64,000 bases of DNA from Sinomonas sp. P10A9 (GTDB lineage Bacteria; Actinomycetota; Actinomycetes; Actinomycetales; Micrococcaceae). How positions within the stretch are numbered: the first letter of the stretch is position 1; each line of letters starts with the position of its first letter. Of the stretch, positions 56,241-64,000 are shown in pieces. Where the stretch lies: the NCBI RefSeq assembly GCF_041022165.1, contig NZ_CP163302.1, positions 2,976,001 through 3,040,000 of the forward strand, written 5' to 3'. The notes under the pieces are model-generated. The model was not told where the DNA came from. It saw only the letters and a program-made list of their open reading frames with translations, and did no database searches. The position numbers and the translations under genes are program-made.

Positions 56241-56276
56241 GGTGTCTCCCTGTTTGTCCCTAATTGGCTGCGCGCC

Positions 56277-56305
56277 CGCCGCCGGCCCTCGTGGGGCCGG
56301 CGGCG
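56277..56305 (-). terminator. strong hairpin between rpsG and fusA
   Basis: A 12-bp perfect stem CGCCGCCGGCCC (56277-56288) with GGGCCGGCGGCG (56294-56305) and a 5-base loop, 10 bases after the rpsG stop. It could attenuate or process the rpsL-rpsG-fusA transcript. Confidence 0.65.
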
Positions 56306-56315
56306 AACCCTGGTC

Positions 56316-56786
56316 TTACCAGCGGTAGTGGGCGAAGGCCTTGTTCGACTCGGCCATCTTGTGAGTGTCCTCGCGTCGCTTCACCGCGGCGCCGAGGCCG
56401 TTGGAAGCGTCGAGGATCTCGTTCTGGAGACGCTCGGTCATCGTCTTCTCGCGGCGGGCCTTGGAGTAGCCAACGAGCCAGCGGAGGGCCAGCGCGGTCG
56501 CGCGGCCCGGCTTGACCTCGACCGGAACCTGGTAGGTCGCGCCGCCGACGCGGCGGGACTTGACCTCAAGGGTCGGGCGGACGTTGTCCATGGCCTTCTT
56601 CAGCGCGGCGACGGGATCGCCGCCCGTCTTCTGGCGCGCGCCCTCGAGGGCACCGTAGACGATGCGCTCGGCGGTGGACTTCTTGCCGTCGACGAGGACC
56701 TTGTTGATGAGCTGCGTCACGAGCGGCGAACCGTAGACCGGATCGACGACGAGAGGACGCTTCGGGGCCGGGCCCTTACGAGGCAT
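56316..56786 (-). CDS. rpsG: 30S ribosomal protein S7
   Basis: 156 residues: [40 protein letters not shown] and [20 protein letters not shown]. It nucleates head assembly. Its ATG overlaps the rpsL stop by one base. Confidence 0.96.
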   Translation of the reverse strand: MPRKGPAPKRPLVVDPVYGSPLVTQLINKVLVDGKKSTAERIVYGALEGARQKTGGDPVAALKKAMDNVRPTLEVKSRRVGGATYQVPVEVKPGRATALALRWLVGYSKARREKTMTERLQNEILDASNGLGAAVKRREDTHKMAESNKAFAHYRW

Positions 56787-57160
56787 TACTTCTTCTCCTT
56801 CTTGGCGCCGTAGCGGCTGCGTGCCTGCTGGCGGTTCTTGACACCCTGGGTGTCAAGCGCGCCGCGGACGATCTTGTAGCGGACACCCGGGAGGTCCTTG
56901 ACGCGGCCACCGCGGACGAGCACGATCGAGTGCTCCTGGAGGTTGTGGCCGACGCCGGGGATGTACGCCGTGACCTCGACGCCGCCGTTGAGGCGGACAC
57001 GCGCAACCTTGCGGAGGGCAGAGTTCGGCTTCTTCGGGGTCGTGGTGTACACACGGGTGCACACGCCACGACGCATGGGGCTGCCCTTGAGGGCAGGAGC
57101 CTTGGTCTTGGAGACCTTCGGCGTGCGGCCCTTACGGACCAACTGCTGAATAGTAGGCAC
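56786..57160 (-). CDS. rpsL: 30S ribosomal protein S12
   Basis: The GTG at 57160 gives 124 residues, [20 protein letters not shown]; a further 50 open codons upstream are not S12. Lys43 ([13 protein letters not shown]) and Lys88 ([13 protein letters not shown]) are both wild type, so no classical streptomycin-resistance change is present. First gene of the str string. Confidence 0.96.
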   Translation of the reverse strand: MPTIQQLVRKGRTPKVSKTKAPALKGSPMRRGVCTRVYTTTPKKPNSALRKVARVRLNGGVEVTAYIPGVGHNLQEHSIVLVRGGRVKDLPGVRYKIVRGALDTQGVKNRQQARSRYGAKKEKK

Positions 57161-57602
57161 TTTCGCTCCGTACTTTGTACTTGCGTACTTCGTTGAACTT
57201 TCGCCGACGCGGGCCCCTGTCGGGGATTCGGTAGACGCTGTCGGTTGCTTCGCACTTCCGCGGGCAACCAACCGTAGGCGTGCAAAAGTGTGGCATCCGT
57301 TGCGCACCAACCCCGCAACCCGGAAACAGGCCCCGTCATCGCCGCGCGGACGCGTCCAATCTGACGGCCTTCATCCATTGCCACACAGAAACAATCGAAG
57401 AAAGCCTATCACGGCCGTGGTCTCCGACTGAAAACGGCGCACGACGGCGGCCCTCGCCGAACGCCGTGCACTCCCTTGCCGCGGGAGCCAGCCGAGGCGA
57501 GGCGAGGCGGGCAGACGCCGGCGGCCGGCACCCCGCGAAGGGTACCGGCCGCCGTCGTGCGCACGAGGCGCGTGCGCCGTTAACGCTATGAACGCTACGA
57601 AC
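57161..57602. other. rpoC-rpsL intergenic region
   Basis: 442 bases with no gene. Contains the rpoC terminator (57520-57553), two inverted copies of the GCCGTCGTGCGC motif (57436-57448 and 57551-57562), the palindrome CACGGCCGTG (57410-57419) and, by necessity, the rpsL promoter. No consensus promoter was convincing. Confidence 0.55.
57520..57553 (-). terminator. rpoC terminator
   Basis: GGCGGCCGG plus ACCC (57520-57533) pairs with GGGT plus CCGGCCGCC (57540-57553), with one C-A mismatch and a 6-base loop, 50 bases after the rpoC stop. Confidence 0.8.
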
Positions 57603-61502
<3,900 letters not shown>

Positions 61503-61562
61503 TGTGGTCCCTTATCTCTCGTGTCTCTAAAGTCTTTGCTGCTGCCGGTGGTGGCGGAGGGA

Positions 61563-64000
<2,438 letters not shown>

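Noticed and set aside
57161..57310. 50-residue N-terminal extension of S12
   Set aside because: The S12 family starts at the GTG at 57160. The upstream codons are unrelated to S12 and lie in the promoter/leader region.

Overview
The window is a high-GC actinobacterial chromosome segment. The gene set, the Micrococcaceae-style ribosomal proteins (Ala/Glu-rich or RG-rich tails on S9, S5, S3, L29 and L17) and the Tad pilus locus point to the Arthrobacter/Sinomonas group. The genus is inferred from protein recognition, not measured. No rRNA, tRNA, transposase, integrase or CRISPR array was seen.

Layout. 1-2886: a partial O-methyltransferase, glmM and a PPK2 kinase, all on the minus strand. 2965-7903: three plus-strand genes that look like a polyprenol-linked sugar pathway (a GT2-GtrA fusion and two GT-C transferases). 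7962-8950: rpsI-rplM. 9443-16893: a compact Tad/Flp pilus operon with two tandem Flp pilins, TadE, a TadG-like protein, CpaB, CpaE, CpaF, TadB, TadC and a third pilin-like gene. From 17009 to the right edge the minus strand carries almost the whole ribosomal superregion, read from the right: rpoB (partial)-rpoC, rpsL-rpsG-fusA-tuf, rpsJ to rpsQ (S10), rplN to rplO (spc), secY-adk-map, infA-rpmJ-rpsM-rpsK, rpoA-rplQ, truA.

This housekeeping backbone is interrupted three times. (1) Between map and infA, about 9.7 kb holds a NYN-LOTUS protein, a double SRPBCC protein, an AbiEi/DUF559-type protein, a P1 peptidase, a Ugp-type sugar ABC importer without its ATPase, and a quinone oxidoreductase. (2) Between rplN and rpsQ, about 2.5 kb holds a second AbiEi-like protein with a nuclease-like C-terminus, three different tandem-repeat arrays and two long hairpins. 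(3) Between rpsJ and tuf are a GH1 beta-glucosidase, a 41-residue membrane protein and a 1438-residue polytopic membrane protein with a GxxxG-repeat head.

The most unusual feature is interruption 2. Its 38-bp array (40343-40578) presents six repeats, each with five G-tracts, on the strand that is mRNA-sense for the ribosomal operons. It is a tandem G-quadruplex-forming array inside one of the most conserved gene strings in bacteria. A second notable structure is a pair of 113-bp stem-loop elements in the same orientation bracketing the first AbiEi/DUF559 gene (23883-25290).

Hairpins, most of them terminator-like, occupy many gaps of the ribosomal region. One lies inside the 5' end of the longest truA frame, which suggests that the true truA start is further downstream.
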